A stretch of 64,000 nt of DNA from Batrachochytrium dendrobatidis JAM81 (lineage: Eukaryota; Chytridiomycota; Chytridiomycetes; Rhizophydiales), in assembly GCF_000203795.2 (NCBI RefSeq), contig NW_006281099.1, positions 546,690 to 610,689 of the forward strand, in the 5' to 3' direction. Of the stretch, positions 26,436 to 37,694 are shown in pieces. Within the stretch, counting starts at the first letter, position 1. Every line of letters begins with the position of its first letter. The translations under genes were made by a program, and so were the position numbers. The notes beneath the pieces were generated by a model. That model was not told the origin of the DNA and did no database searches. It saw nothing but the letters and a program-made list of their open reading frames with translations.

Positions 26436-26906
26436 TACAGCCATACTCATGTGAAGTGGAACACCTGTATTCATCTTGCAATCATTATTTTGCTTTGGAA
26501 TAAACAATGGTTAAACATTTGTTGAACTTTCCTACTAGAGATTGACTGCATTGCTTCTTTGATATATGTTTTCGATTCTTCAATAGACAATGTTCATCAT
26601 ATGATGCATACAAAATCAAACTATGGGTTTGAACCGAAATTACTCTTCAAGCCTCCCTCTTTCATTTGATAGCCATATACTGTACGATCACCAGATTCAT
26701 TCATTGCAGTCCATGTATTAGATTCGACTGTTCTCATGTTAATAAATTCATCTTTTTTGTATCCTAAAAACTCGCAGACACGCTCACATTCTAATTTAAA
26801 AAGACAACATTGTCCAGTAACTTGACACCCATCATTTCATGAAAATGGCCGTTTATTTGTATTGGTATCCTTAGCCAGTGGTTCATTTTACGTGAATACG
26901 GCAGTA
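26436..26906 (-). mobile_element. MITE copy filling a convergent intergenic gap (467 bp plus TA flanks)
   Basis: The left end TA then CAGCCATACTCATGTGAAG begins at 26436. The right end TTTTACGTGAATACGGCAG then TA finishes at 26906. The inverted ends match over about 28 bp with mismatches, and TA flanks both sides, as for Tc1/mariner-type target duplications. It is the best-preserved copy for defining the internal sequence, including TACTGTACGATCACCAGA and TTGCAGTCCATGTATTAG. It lies 5 bp after the coiled-coil gene stop and 22 bp before the stop of the opposing DUF4097-like gene, so the 3' UTRs of both probably derive from it. Confidence 0.8.
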
Positions 26907-26928
26907 AACTCAAACTGGAACAAATAGG

Positions 26929-28550
26929 TTACAAAAATGTCAAGGCAACGTTTCCAGCAGAAGACTGAACAGTCAACGAACTGGATGGGTTTGCATCCTC
27001 CTTGCCAATTCGTCCAGAAATGGTTCCACCTATACCAAAATTGCTCTTGTTTTTGCACTGATCGGCAGTATGTCCAGTGACTTTGATATCACCAATGGAT
27101 GTAGAAACTTTGTATTTGCCAAAATATCCCATGTATTCGCTAGTGCCATCATTGGCTAAGACTTGGGCATGAACATTGCCAACGGCTGTCCTACATATCG
27201 TTTTAGATGCAAATCCAGGAGAAACGTCCAACTCGACATTACCAGCTCCCGTGTCAGACTTGAAGGATTTATAGCCAGTAACAGATCCACTAATGGATCC
27301 AACACCTGCTTCAGAAACAACAGTGAGTCCAGAAGGTATTCCATATGAAGCACTGCCACCAGAATTGAACGAACCGACGCGAAGTTGGACATCGCCTGCA
27401 CCAGTACTAGCAATGAAGGAATCAGATGCAAGAAGCGAGGCCTGGATATTACCTAAACCTGTATCCAACTTGGTAGTATTTACCGCGACTCCACTGATAT
27501 GGATATTTCCAATATCACTTTTAATGCCAACATTTGAAAAGAATGGAGTGGCTTTGGTAATATCTGTTGGAGTTTGGATTGTAACGACTCCCTGAGAAAC
27601 AGTTGCACAAAGTGTCGGGGGTGGTTTAGTAGTCAATACTGTTGCAAGAGAAGTGGGGAGCGTAATGGTTGCAAATAGCTTGAGCTTGTCAGTTGAAGGA
27701 ACTGATGCAGGTGGTGTAACAACAAGTTCGAGATGATCGCTAATGACCTGAGCATCCACAACTAAATCGTCTTGCAAAAACTCGTTGGATGAGTTTAGCT
27801 TGTATGAAAATTTGATTGAATCGAGATTGGTACTATCCGAATCTACGGTATTGATGGTAAGCTCTGAAACCTGATATTCAATGTAATGATAAAACATGAG
27901 TTAGATTGCATGAAGTGCTACTTGAAGCAGTTTAATTGTCAAGATGGTTTAATCAACTAGCTACTTACCATGTTGTCTTTGAATCTTAAATTCAAATGTC
28001 TTGCACCTGTCCAACTGAAATTATCGCTTCGAACCAAATGAGTTACACTCTTTGAATTGCTCTTGGATAGGAACTTTGATGTTGTTGATTCGCTAGTACC
28101 AGTGAATGCACGAATAAAGGTGGAAATCCCTTTGATAATAGGATGAAACCCTTGGTTGTAATTAAACTCGGAGTCACATCTTGAAGTTGATGGAATCGGT
28201 GGGATGGGTGGAATTGGCGGGATGGGTGGGATTGACGAAATCGATGGGATTGATGGAATGGGCGGAATCGATGGGATGGATGGGATTGGCGGAATCGATG
28301 AAGTGGCCGGAGTAAACGGAACATTAGACGGAAATGGAATAGCTGGAGGATGAGCATATAAAGGGCGGCCCAATGAATCATAGCAAACTGGCTTGCTATA
28401 ATCTATAAACCCAATTGGATTTTGAGGTGGGTGTGATGGATGTGGAATCTGAAATGGAGGTTGTGGAAGGATTGGTAATTCAGATTCTCTTCTCATTCCA
28501 AAACTGATACCTTCAATATCGTAACCATTGCAATCATTGTTAATAGTCAT
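26929..28550 (-). CDS. Pro-rich, DUF4097/adhesin-like beta-repeat protein, 2 exons
   Basis: Function unknown. Exons 28550-27969 and 27870-26929 (minus) give 507 residues. Residues ~90-125 are a tract of SIPPIPSIPPIP-type repeats encoded by a GA-rich minisatellite. The C-terminal ~200 residues repeat a glycine turn every 20-25 residues (SDIGNIHISGV, TGLGNIQASLL, TGAGDVQLRVG, AGVGSISGSV, TGAGNVELDV, TSIGDIKVTG, SSAGNVALTF). This is the pattern of the DUF4097 beta-helix-like family. I see no signal peptide or membrane segment in this model; many fungal members have one, so an N-terminal exon could be missing. The proline tract suggests interaction with SH3 or profilin-like partners, but that is speculation. 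Confidence 0.7.
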
Positions 28551-28714
28551 ACTTGAATTCAGTGAGTAAACAGCGATTGATAGATATTAATAAATGCGGT
28601 GAATTCACGAGCTTTTATGCTTTCCAACTCTTAATACCAGATCCACCAATCACATCAAGCCACGCGTTTATGCTGGTAATTGCATTCAAATCCACCAATT
28701 ACATTTAGCCACAT

Positions 28715-28745
28715 TTATTATTACATTTTACGTGAATATAAATGA
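28715..28745 (+). mobile_element. MITE right-end relic next to the Fab1-like stop codon
   Basis: CATTTTACGTGAATA at 28724-28738 matches the family's right terminus but decays after it. It lies 15 bp downstream of the Fab1-like stop (minus strand). Just upstream, a ~45 bp block starting TCCACCAAT is tandemly repeated with drift. No left end is seen. Confidence 0.45.
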
Positions 28746-28752
28746 CATATTA

Positions 28753-31700
28753 TTATAACACGCTTGGAAGTACAAGCCCGTTGTCAGGAAGAGCAATATC
28801 AGTCCATTTGTCTGGGACAATTAAAAAATTGTGCTCCATGGCTTCACGAAACCGATCTCGATACTGGTCAGGCGGAATCACTGTTACTGCTTTCCTTGAC
28901 CCAAGAGTAGACTGGAGTGTCGTTTTGCCTTGCATCTCAAGCATCTTGGACCAGTTGAACGATGCAATAAAATCTACATTATCAACATTTATTCATAGAA
29001 ATGAAAAAGTTAGTTTAGCATGCCGCATCAGTCAAACTAAATTAAACTCACCAACAATCCCAACCACCAACTCTTTGGTGTCATTTTTGACACCAACTAA
29101 TAAAGAATAATCCATCACTTGAGCTTGACATAGAAAATCCGTATCGTTATAGACCGACTCCATCAATATTCGCTTAGAATGAGCAAACAGCCGCAATAAT
29201 GATCTGTACTGTCCAGAGTTCCAGTCTCCATCCCACATAACTTGATCATGTGTATCTACTGGCCCATATCGCTTCACGTTTTGAGGTACAACATGTCGAT
29301 CTGGAACCCCTTTGAGATCAAATTTCTAACAGTCATATGATTTCAGATTATACAAAACATTAACAGTTGCTGACCACGCTTTGTTAGACATACACAACTT
29401 ACTCTGGATATATTAACATTAGCAAATAAATGCTCCATTACAATCACATCAAGAACACTAGTCTGCCCGGTTGAAAGATTCTTTTTTGTGATTGTATAAA
29501 ATCCTAATATCTTTGTCAGCAGAGTAGGCTGTCGATCTGACTTGACTAGATATTCAAAATACTTTGGGATAAACTTGAAAAGCATATCCTTTTCATTAGA
29601 CATCCACCTTGAGGAAAGCTCCTTCATAATAAACCGGTCATCTATTATTGAATATATCATCACAATTGTTATTCACTAGAGCAGAATTACAAGCCTATAT
29701 CAAAATATCAAAAACAAACTTTTCATGCTACCTGTTGTTTTGAAAAATGAAGCTGCCGACTTTCCTCCTGAAGCGTTCCATGGAGCAGATCTTTCCAATG
29801 ATTTTATATACTGCTCACTAACACCACACATTTTTCGAACATCATTAAACTCTTGAGCAAAATATACCGTGCAAGAAAAGCTTGTTCGCAAATCAGCAAA
29901 CTCTAGTCACAAGTTGATGGTTAGGGTTGGTAATATGTAACAAAGCAATTGCAATCAAAAATAACTTTTTTAAACAGTATTAATACTAACCGTAATTGAT
30001 ATGCTTTCCTTTAGAATCTAATGTGTGGCTATTCGATACACGACTGATTCTGTACTTGCAATCTTGGCCGAGAGATGTCCATGCATCTTTATCACTGGAA
30101 AATTTCAATTGCATGTGATCTTCCAACTCATTGATAACTGGAAAATAATTTGCCAAGTCTGCTGTACGCATATATTCTACAAATGGCTTGGAGCTATAAC
30201 CAAAGTAACAAATATATGATTAGAATATATGATATCAATCTCGATACTAAAACAAACCTGTACCTCAAAGTAAATGCTATAATTGAGCTTGGTTCGTTTT
30301 CTCGCACAATAGTAGATGATGAGGGAACAAGATGCAACAAATGATGCTTGCTAAATTAGCCGGGTTGCGTATGATACTATGTTAATATACATGCAAACGT
30401 AAAAAAATAACCTTTCTCAATCAACAATCCAGACTGTTGAAAAAGGTATACTTACTTGATATAATAATCAGGCAACTTCCAGCTCAAGCAACAAGTAGAA
30501 AGAATGGGATACTCTTTATGTAAAGTATCCATACTCAGAATGCGCTCTTGCATGCGCTTACACAACAACCGTTTCAATACATTCATATCTGTTGAATGTA
30601 CCGCTGCGTCAAGAAAGTGACACTGCTCATCAGCAAACATACATGTCATATCATTTAATAGCTCAGATAGTCGCTCCTTTGAACTTGGTTGATTGGTCAA
30701 GCCTTTCTTTAAAATACAATCAGATGTTTCGGTGGAGCCCCAGATAGACGGTACGGACTCGGAATTCACGTTTTGTAATGCAGCAGCTAAATAAACAAAC
30801 AGAGATTGATAAAACTCGCGAATATCTTGTCTAATGGCATTGATCTGATCTTCATCAGGCTCAAATTCAAAATAAGATACGTGGTGTGTCCCAGCTTTAC
30901 GTTGAACAGAAGCAGCGTCTTGATAAACATTGATTTTTGGAAGTCGTATTTCAAATAGATCCATATGAAAAAACTCGAATAAAACAGTGTATTTTCCAAA
31001 ACGAAAGTGACGTCGAATATACGAACGATCGTATAAAATATGTTGGCAAGCTCCAGTTGGTATAAATGAATGATGATAAAAAATCAATTCCAAAAACTTT
31101 CCAAATGAATAATACCAGCTGGCAGTGGACAGTGGAGTTACGTCACTAAGCTTGCTGCATTCAGTACAGCTTGTCCAAAAAAATATTCTGCAATCAGTAT
31201 GATTTAGCCTTTCATTATCTGATACCGCCAAACTGACAAGAACGCATCCTTCATCGTGATGATACGCCATACGATGTTGACCCATAGCACGAGGACATGT
31301 ATTACTCAAACAAGATCTGTCGGCATTTACGCACAAGAAATGTATGTACTGTCCAAGAGTGCAATCTTGATATCCAATCGATAGTTTGTCATAGTATCTA
31401 ATGGTGTATACTTTAGAAGGATAGCATGGTATAGCTGTTTCAGCATCGCAAAAATACGAAAACGAAAAACTAATCGATTGGTGACGCATAATACCGCTAA
31501 TAGCATTGTTATTTTTCATCAAACACGATAGTTTTACTTGGGAGTCTGTTGAAATCCAACTACGCTTGCCTGTAATTTTACCAGGTGACAAGGGACTTTT
31601 AGGTGCAATCTTAAGATGACTTGCAGTTACTGATTCAGATTTGCACATCAATTGATTTATAAAATCATGGTTTACCGATCGGTTCAAAAGCACCAAGCGA

Positions 31701-32920
31701 TCTGGAGTACTTGGTGGTGTTGTAGAGTGTGTGTATGTTTGTGGTGTATCTATATCTTGATCAGACTCATGGTCGCGAAGATGAACCAAGATTGGCGGTG
31801 AAGGAAATACAACGCCTGGAGAAGAACTCAAAATAGTTTGTTCGATATGCTGAATGGCTTGATCAAACTGATTTGTGGGCTTGATAAAAGTATCTGAACG
31901 TGAGATTTGCTCATCAGCCACAGATTCAAAAGTATGCCTATATTGTTTAGAGCTGTCAAATGGCCAGATACGCCACGAAATCAATTTGGATTGCTGTGAG
32001 TTGGGAACAATCAAAGTGGATACTAGATCGGTTGCTTGATTGAAATTCGTTTGTGAAGATTGAGATTGACAGCGTTTTTGCCATATCCATTTCCACATGC
32101 TTGGTTTTATAGATCCAACCATACCTGTATTGGCCACATTAGTAGTATTTGATACAGGCTTGCATGTTCCGTCAACAGATGAAGTAGTAGTATTGAATAT
32201 CATATGCGGCATGCGCATGTCTTGGAGCAGTAAAACCTCTAGATTCTGGTGGCATGCAACGTATACCACCAGCTCCATTAATGGTACCAATTTGCAAAGA
32301 TCCTTTGAATTTCCACGTAGAATTATTTGGCCACGAATCTGACCATGAATTGATTCTCCGCCATCACAAACATTGTGCAAGTTGTATTTGAGTGAATCCA
32401 ATGAGGAAATAAATTCGGAATCTGACGGTTGACCATCCTCTGTACAAACGGTGATGGTGTGATAATAAAGACCTTTCGTTTCATGTTTGACGCTTGGTAG
32501 TATATTTGAATTTGATGATGATTGAAAGGACAATTGCAATCTCGGCCAATAATAGTCTGGGGTATCGATCTTGGTCTCCTTGCAAGAGTTGTGTCCTAAC
32601 CAACTGGGCAAATCAAATCGTAGACCATTTGCTGAGGATCCGACTTTGGCGATCTGAAGCGAATCTAAAATATATGGAATATCTTGAGTAGTCATCAAAC
32701 CAATATTAACAATGATGGACTGCCATGGATCAGAGGATATATGTGCTTCATCAAGACATTGCTTGACAAGAGCATGTAAATGTTGTTTATGTAAAGTATC
32801 TATCTTGGACGAGAGTTTTATAGGATCAACAGCAGATCTTGGCGACATGAGTTCCAACAAGACGCCTGGATTACTGACCAAAAAGGTAAAATCAATATTG
32901 GCGACTTGAGCGGAAACATC
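28753..32920 (-). CDS. Fab1/PIKfyve-like phosphatidylinositol-3-phosphate 5-kinase lacking FYVE, 7 exons
   Basis: The family makes PI(3,5)P2 on endosome and vacuole membranes. Exons (minus): 32920-30456, 30350-30264, 30193-29991, 29902-29732, 29641-29403, 29325-29052 and 28973-28753; 1,219 residues. Residues ~170-230 resemble the end of the Cpn60/TCP1-like domain (GNSKDLCKLVPLMELVVYVA). The Cys-rich region shows CTLGQYIHFLC, SCTECSKLSDVTPLS and SWYYSFGKFLEL. The PIPK catalytic domain runs from ENEPSSIIAFTL through FIMKELSSRW, FDLKGVPDRHV, MDYSLLVGV and FIASFNWSKMLE. There is no FYVE or DEP domain, and no room for one, because the divergent phosphatase starts 98 bp away. ATG 32920 is in frame and open; a later in-frame Met (MSPRSAVD) is possible. 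Catalytic residues appear intact. Confidence 0.9.
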
Positions 32921-33017
32921 CGTTTATGTTGCTCGCGGCGTGACCACAATATCCAGTGACTATCGAGTCAGCCATTGGATATTATTTGCATCCGACTCAC
33001 CATCTTATCATATCACC
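32921..33017. promoter_or_regulatory. Shared divergent promoter interval, Fab1-like / HAD phosphatase
   Basis: Only 97 bp separate the two divergent start codons. No core motif is recognisable; the assignment is positional. Confidence 0.33.
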
Positions 33018-34243
33018 ATGCCTCGATTCCTGCTGGCTTTTGACTTTGACCACACTATGATTGATGAAGACAGCGATGCATTTGTCTTTCAACAGCTTGC
33101 TCCTGAATTACATGAAAAGGTGTTGCTAAACTCGTTTGTATTTTATTAGATTCTTGTTATCTAGCGGTAGAATGCTGAGTCCGTTTTGATATATGCATTG
33201 TATAGATGAAAGAATTGTACAGTACTGGAGAGTATGTTTGGACAGACCTTATGGACTTATTGTTGGGCGACCTTTATCAAAAAGGAGTTCATCAGCACAC
33301 TCTTACACAAAAACTTGGCGAGATTTCATTTGTAAATAATTGACTACCCTTTGCAACCTCATGATATCTCGTCATTTCTGGATATTATCCAATTCATATA
33401 GATTCATACCACCATTGGGTACCTGTATTTGTATCTATAAATCTGATCTATTTTGTGGGTGCACTAGAGCCATTCAATGAAGAAAGCCTTGGAATTAGCT
33501 AGCTCGATGGGAAGCGAGATTGTCGTGATATCTGATGCCAACACAGTTTATATTGATACCATCACAAAGGTAGATCATGATTTCTATTCTGAAATTGATT
33601 GAACCGTGGCTTGATATTGACACATCTATATACTCCACATTTCTGCTATTTAAACCGTGTAGGCTAAAGGCATTAACAACAATATTAGTAAAGTTATTAC
33701 CAATCCTGGGTATTTTGATACCGATGGCCGACTCCGAGTTAAGCGCTGGACTACAGAGCCTGCACACGAATGCATTCGTTGTTCTGTGAATTTGTGCAAA
33801 GGAAAGGAGATTCTTGAACTTATCCGCTCAAACGGACCTTTTGATAGAGTAATCTACCTTGGTGATGGTCAGAATGACTATTGTCCATCAACTAAACTCA
33901 ACCGGTTTGTATTTTATTGCTACTAATACATGCCATGATCCAACCACATACAAATTACAAGATCTACCAAATTGAGCTAATTTGACGGCTACTGTTTTAT
34001 TGATGGCTCGTACAATATAGAACAGATTTGGTACTGGCTCGCACTGGGCGGTCTTTGGATAAAATGCTCAAGGATGATACAACGCGATCACTTGTCAATG
34101 CCAATATCATGTATTGGAAGACTGCAGATGATGTTCTTGAAATTTTCAAGGAAATCTTTGATGTAAACCATAGTGTTCCTACCTTGATTCATACCGAAAC
34201 AGACAAAAAGCAATGCACCGATAAAAGCCATTCCATTTTTTAA
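33018..34243 (+). CDS. PHOSPHO1/2-type HAD-superfamily phosphatase, 5 exons
   Basis: A small cytosolic HAD phosphatase; family members hydrolyse phosphoethanolamine, phosphocholine or pyridoxal phosphate. Exons 33018-33119, 33206-33331, 33468-33569, 33663-33904 and 34021-34243 give 264 residues. The nucleophile motif is FDFDHTMIDEDSD at residues 7-19. Motif II is VVISDANT, and the metal-binding motif IV is YLGDGQNDYCP. The CIRC and NLCKG segments between them are typical of PHOSPHO proteins. The substrate cannot be told from sequence. The last residues after EIFDVNHSV are divergent and basic. The stop at 34243 is followed 2 bp later by the TA flank of a MITE end, so its 3' UTR includes element sequence. 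Confidence 0.88.
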
Positions 34244-34245
34244 CT

Positions 34246-34330
34246 TACAGTCGTATTCACGTAGAGTGGATCGTTAAATAAAGATGCCAAAATATACAAT
34301 AAATCGCCAGCTTTATATGAATACGGGGTA
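34246..34330 (-). mobile_element. Very short MITE derivative (about 85 bp)
   Basis: TA then CAGTCGTATTCACGTAGAG starts at 34246. The following TTAAATAAAGATGCCAAAAT block matches the reverse complement of the 13.2 kb right end. An inverted end TATATGAATACGGGG then TA closes at 34330. It therefore looks like two right ends facing each other with the middle deleted. It begins immediately after the phosphatase stop codon. Confidence 0.55.
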
Positions 34331-34658
34331 ATTACCAATGTAGCGACTTTATAATAGATTCAGAATGGTGTTTGTTTTTTAAAATGTATTTTGAATTGAT
34401 GATATGTTCTATTTCCACATTGAATAGTCGACTAACCAGTTTTCCAATCATCACTTCTGGCGTCTACTTGTTATCAATAGGTTGCCCATCTATCAAACGA
34501 ACGATCCATCGAGTTGGGTTGAATTCATTTGTAAAGCTAGAAAACTATAACGAGTTGAAATCAAACCACCACCCAAAGATATATCGTTAAACTATTCAGT
34601 ACTAAAAATGTAGATTGGGTTTTCATTTACATACTATTGTTCAACGCATGCCAGCCCA
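34331..34658. other. Intergenic, nothing recognised
   Basis: This is 328 bp of AT-rich sequence between the mini-MITE and the LRRC57-like stop. The short open frames show no family resemblance. Confidence 0.4.
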
Positions 34659-35468
34659 TCAGGTTCTTATAAATTGATCCACACGATTTTTACGCCGTAG
34701 TATATATGCATCATACCCTCTGCATTGTCGCAATTTGCTCTCATCAAATATGTTGTTTTCAAGTTCAATCCATACTACTCCAGTAGATTCCAAAAACGAT
34801 TCTGGAAATCGAATCAGATTATTGTTGGCTAACCGCATCGACTTGATGGCTTGCATCCCAGAAAAGGTTTCGGGAATTTCCTGGATCTTGTTGCAAGAAA
34901 CATCCAAGTCCTCTAATACTTTCATCGAAGCCATTGAATCTGGAAGTGAGCGAAGAAGGTTATTAGAAAGCTGCAAGGTGACAATCTTTCCTAGTAGCCC
35001 AATTGAGTCGGGTAATTGGTGGATGCAGTTACTAGACAGGTCAAGCATCTTTAGATTTAAAAGAGACTCGAAGCCTTCTTCTGGTAATACTTTGATTTTG
35101 TTTCCTGATAGGTTTAATGTCTCTAATGCGACAAGTTTAGTGAGTGCTGTTGGTATTGTAGTGAGCCTATTTTGAGCCAAACAAAGGAACTTTAAATTGG
35201 ACAGATTGCTGATTTCTATAGGTATAGACTCAATACGATTCTTTGACCTAGGGTTGATGCATGCAATATCAGTGACCTAACCAGTCAATCATGGTTGTGC
35301 CAGGCACTACTACAAACTAGCAGCCACCACTTACAAGTCAAGATTGCGCAGTTTTCTAACCTCGAGTATTTTATCAGGGATATGCTTTAGTCCAGCATCT
35401 GTAAGGGTAAATGTTGCTGTCTTTTGGGCATTGGATAGTCGCTCTGGCAGTGAGTTTCCCTGACCCAT
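34659..35468 (-). CDS. LRRC57-like leucine-rich-repeat protein, 2 exons
   Basis: Exons 35468-35335 and 35247-34659 (minus) give 240 residues, matching the 239 of animal LRRC57. The N-terminus MGQGNSLPERLSNAQKTATF has Gly2 and Ser6, the pattern for N-myristoylation, as in the family (MGNS...). About seven LRRs follow (RNLDLSKNRIESIP, LETLNLSGNKIKVLP, LKMLDLSSNCIHQLP, IVTLQLSNNLLRSLP, LEDLDVSCNKIQEIP). The C-terminal cap is ESKLRQCRGYDAYILRRKNR, equivalent to the KLRELEGYDKYM region of LRRC57. It is probably membrane-anchored on the cytosolic face. Its cellular role is not well established in any species. Confidence 0.88.
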
Positions 35469-35962
35469 GTAGTGATGTAAAAGGCTGAGGAAAGTGGGTG
35501 AAAATAGAGCTTGGCTTAGTGAAACTGATTACAAACAAGTCATATACCAAAAGTGATATAGCTGAGCACCAGTATAATTAGGCCGGTTTTCATTCAATTG
35601 ATCAACCTGGTATTGGTTGCGTACTCTCTGGAGCATGAACTTGATTGGTAAGCAATTTTTATTCGAATAGAGTTCTTGGGAATACACCTTATCTGATTAA
35701 ACACTATTGAGTTCGACTCATCCAAAGACATGTGCATGGACGCTTGATCGATGACAGAAACTGTTTCTAAAATGGACAACACCCTAAAGACTTTTGGAGC
35801 AAAAGTCTCGACTTATCATTACACCAATCGGCCATATACTCGATCTTATGCTTGTGGTGCACTTGGGATTATATTCAGTATTTTTGGAATATCTAGGAGT
35901 GCGCTGTATTGATTGTTTCAATGCTGATGGTCTAGAACTACTGTCTGAATTAGACTAAAAAG
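35469..35962. other. Intergenic, nothing recognised
   Basis: This is 494 bp upstream of the LRRC57-like gene and before a MITE. The longest plus-strand frame starting with ATG (35772-35912, 46 codons) has no homology I know and no supporting context. The interval presumably holds the LRRC57-like promoter. Confidence 0.4.
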
Positions 35963-36298
35963 TATCAGTTTATTCATCTAAAACAGACACTTGCATTTAT
36001 CTTGCTTCCGAGTATACCATGGTTGAACATTCCTTGTACTTTCCTACCAGACATTCTTAAATTTTCGAGATACAACGTCCACCATACGATGCCTACATAG
36101 TTGACCAAGTTTTGAACTAAACCTGGTATTTTTTCATTTGGTATAGCCATACATTGTACGATTACTAGGATAAATACTAGTGAATTAAAAAAGCTTAAAA
36201 TACACAATATTTCCAGTAAATTGGCACCAATCATTTCATAAAACTGACCGTTTATTACACTTTTATTTGGTATTCCATTTTACGCGAACACGGCTTTA
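35963..36298 (+). mobile_element. MITE copy upstream of NSA2 (about 335 bp)
   Basis: The left end is TATCAGTTTATTCATCTAAA followed by ACACTTGCATTTATCTTGC. The right end is CATTTTACGCGAACACGGCT then TTTA at 36298. Internal blocks CCACCATACGATGCCTACA and ACATTGTACGATTACTAGG match the other copies. It ends about 125 bp before the NSA2 start codon, so it forms the upstream part of that promoter region. Confidence 0.7.
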
Positions 36299-36422
36299 AA
36301 TTTGACAAAGTGAATTTTATCACGTGATACAAATATCACTTTTGCCTTCTTTTCTTTCATGAAACAAAAGGCAAATTCATAACTTGTTCAACCCAAAAAA
36401 CAATTGTTGCATCCCCTTCGTC

Positions 36423-37561
36423 ATGCCTCAAAACTTTTATATCGAAGAGGCAATCAAAAAACATGGTCGTCGACTTGACCATGAGGAGCGCAAGTATGTA
36501 TCTTGTATACATCACAATGTCTACTACTTTGACTTGCATTTGACGGATTTCTTGAATGACCATAATCTAAATTCTTTTTTAAAATAAAAAATAGACGTAA
36601 ACGAGAAGCTCGCGAGGTTCATAAGACTTCTGCCAAAGCACAGAAGCTGCATGGCTTCAAGGCAAAACTATACAACAAGAAGCGTCATTCTGAGAAGATC
36701 CAGATGAAAAAAACGTATGTTATTTTGTTTAGCCATCACACCCCTTTATAATCTGCCTCATTTACTCATTGTTTCATTTTTAACTACATGTGTACCGGAA
36801 TATGGACTGTGTCAATGGTACGGACGAATGCAATCAATAATGCTTGAAATATAATCCATATGCTATATAGTATCAAAATGCACGAAGAACGCAACAACAA
36901 GCATAAAACTAATGATCAACCTGTTCAAGAGGGTGCCGTTCCCACATATCTGTTGGATCGTGAAAACCAAACTCGTGCAAAGGTTCTTTCAAATATGATT
37001 AAACAGAAGCGAAAGGAAAAGGCTGGTAAATGGCAAGTTCCCCTGCCTAAAGTCAAAGGCATGGATGAAGCAGAAGTTTTCAAAGTGGTGCGATCAGGAA
37101 AGCGCAAGATCAAGCAATGGAAACGTATTGTTACAAAAGCTACATTTGTTGGTGAAGGGTTCACACGTAAACCTCCAAAGTATGAGCGATTTATTAGACC
37201 CATGGCTTTGCGTTATAAAAAAGCACATGTCACACATCCTGAGCTTGGTGCAACATTCTGTTTGCCAATTCTTGGTGTAAAAAAGAATCCTTCATCGCCC
37301 ATGTACACTCAGCTTGGTGTCATGACCAAGGGTACAGTCATTGAAGTGAACGTGTCTGAGCTTGGGCTAGTAACGCAGACTGGCAAAGTTGTTTGGGGTA
37401 AATACGCACAGATCACAAACAATCCAGAAAATGATGGTGTAAGTTGACTTTGAAACTTGTATTTTGAACTGGCTTGAGATTTGATAGCAAGTTTAAATTA
37501 ATTTTATCCGATTGCTGATGTTAACATACTCTAGTGCATCAACGCCGTTTTGCTTGTCTAG
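36423..37561 (+). CDS. NSA2: NSA2 ribosome-biogenesis factor, 4 exons
   Basis: NSA2 (TINP1) is a nucleolar factor of pre-60S particles, needed for 27S to 25S/5.8S rRNA processing, and belongs to the eS8-related fold family. Exons 36423-36493, 36595-36714, 36871-37438 and 37535-37561 give 261 residues, the family's length. Signatures are [20 protein letters not shown] at the start, [20 protein letters not shown], the basic [15 protein letters not shown], and the terminal [19 protein letters not shown] joined to CINAVLLV in the last 27 nt exon. All introns are GT..AG. The protein is among the most conserved in the window, so the model is secure. It is convergent with the Bro1 gene. Confidence 0.96.
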
Positions 37562-37694
37562 TATGAGATTGTACGTATGATTCGATCCTATACAAAACTC
37601 CATTCAAATTCAGAAATAAAGTTATTTGTCAAATTTTCAATGATATTTATTCTTGTCAAGCCAGCAATTTTAAATTGTAAAACCCATTACTGGA

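Noticed and set aside
28043..28381. An alternative-frame ORF over the Pro-rich tract (HRFRQSHPS-type repeats)
   Set aside because: It is the same tandem repeat read in another frame. The SIPPIP frame continues into a long spliced protein.
30452..32881. Fab1-like start at 32881
   Set aside because: That codon is TTG. An in-frame ATG exists at 32920 with no stop between.
35772..35912. A 46-codon plus-strand ORF between LRRC57-like and the MITE
   Set aside because: It is too short, has no homology or splice context, and is of a length expected by chance.
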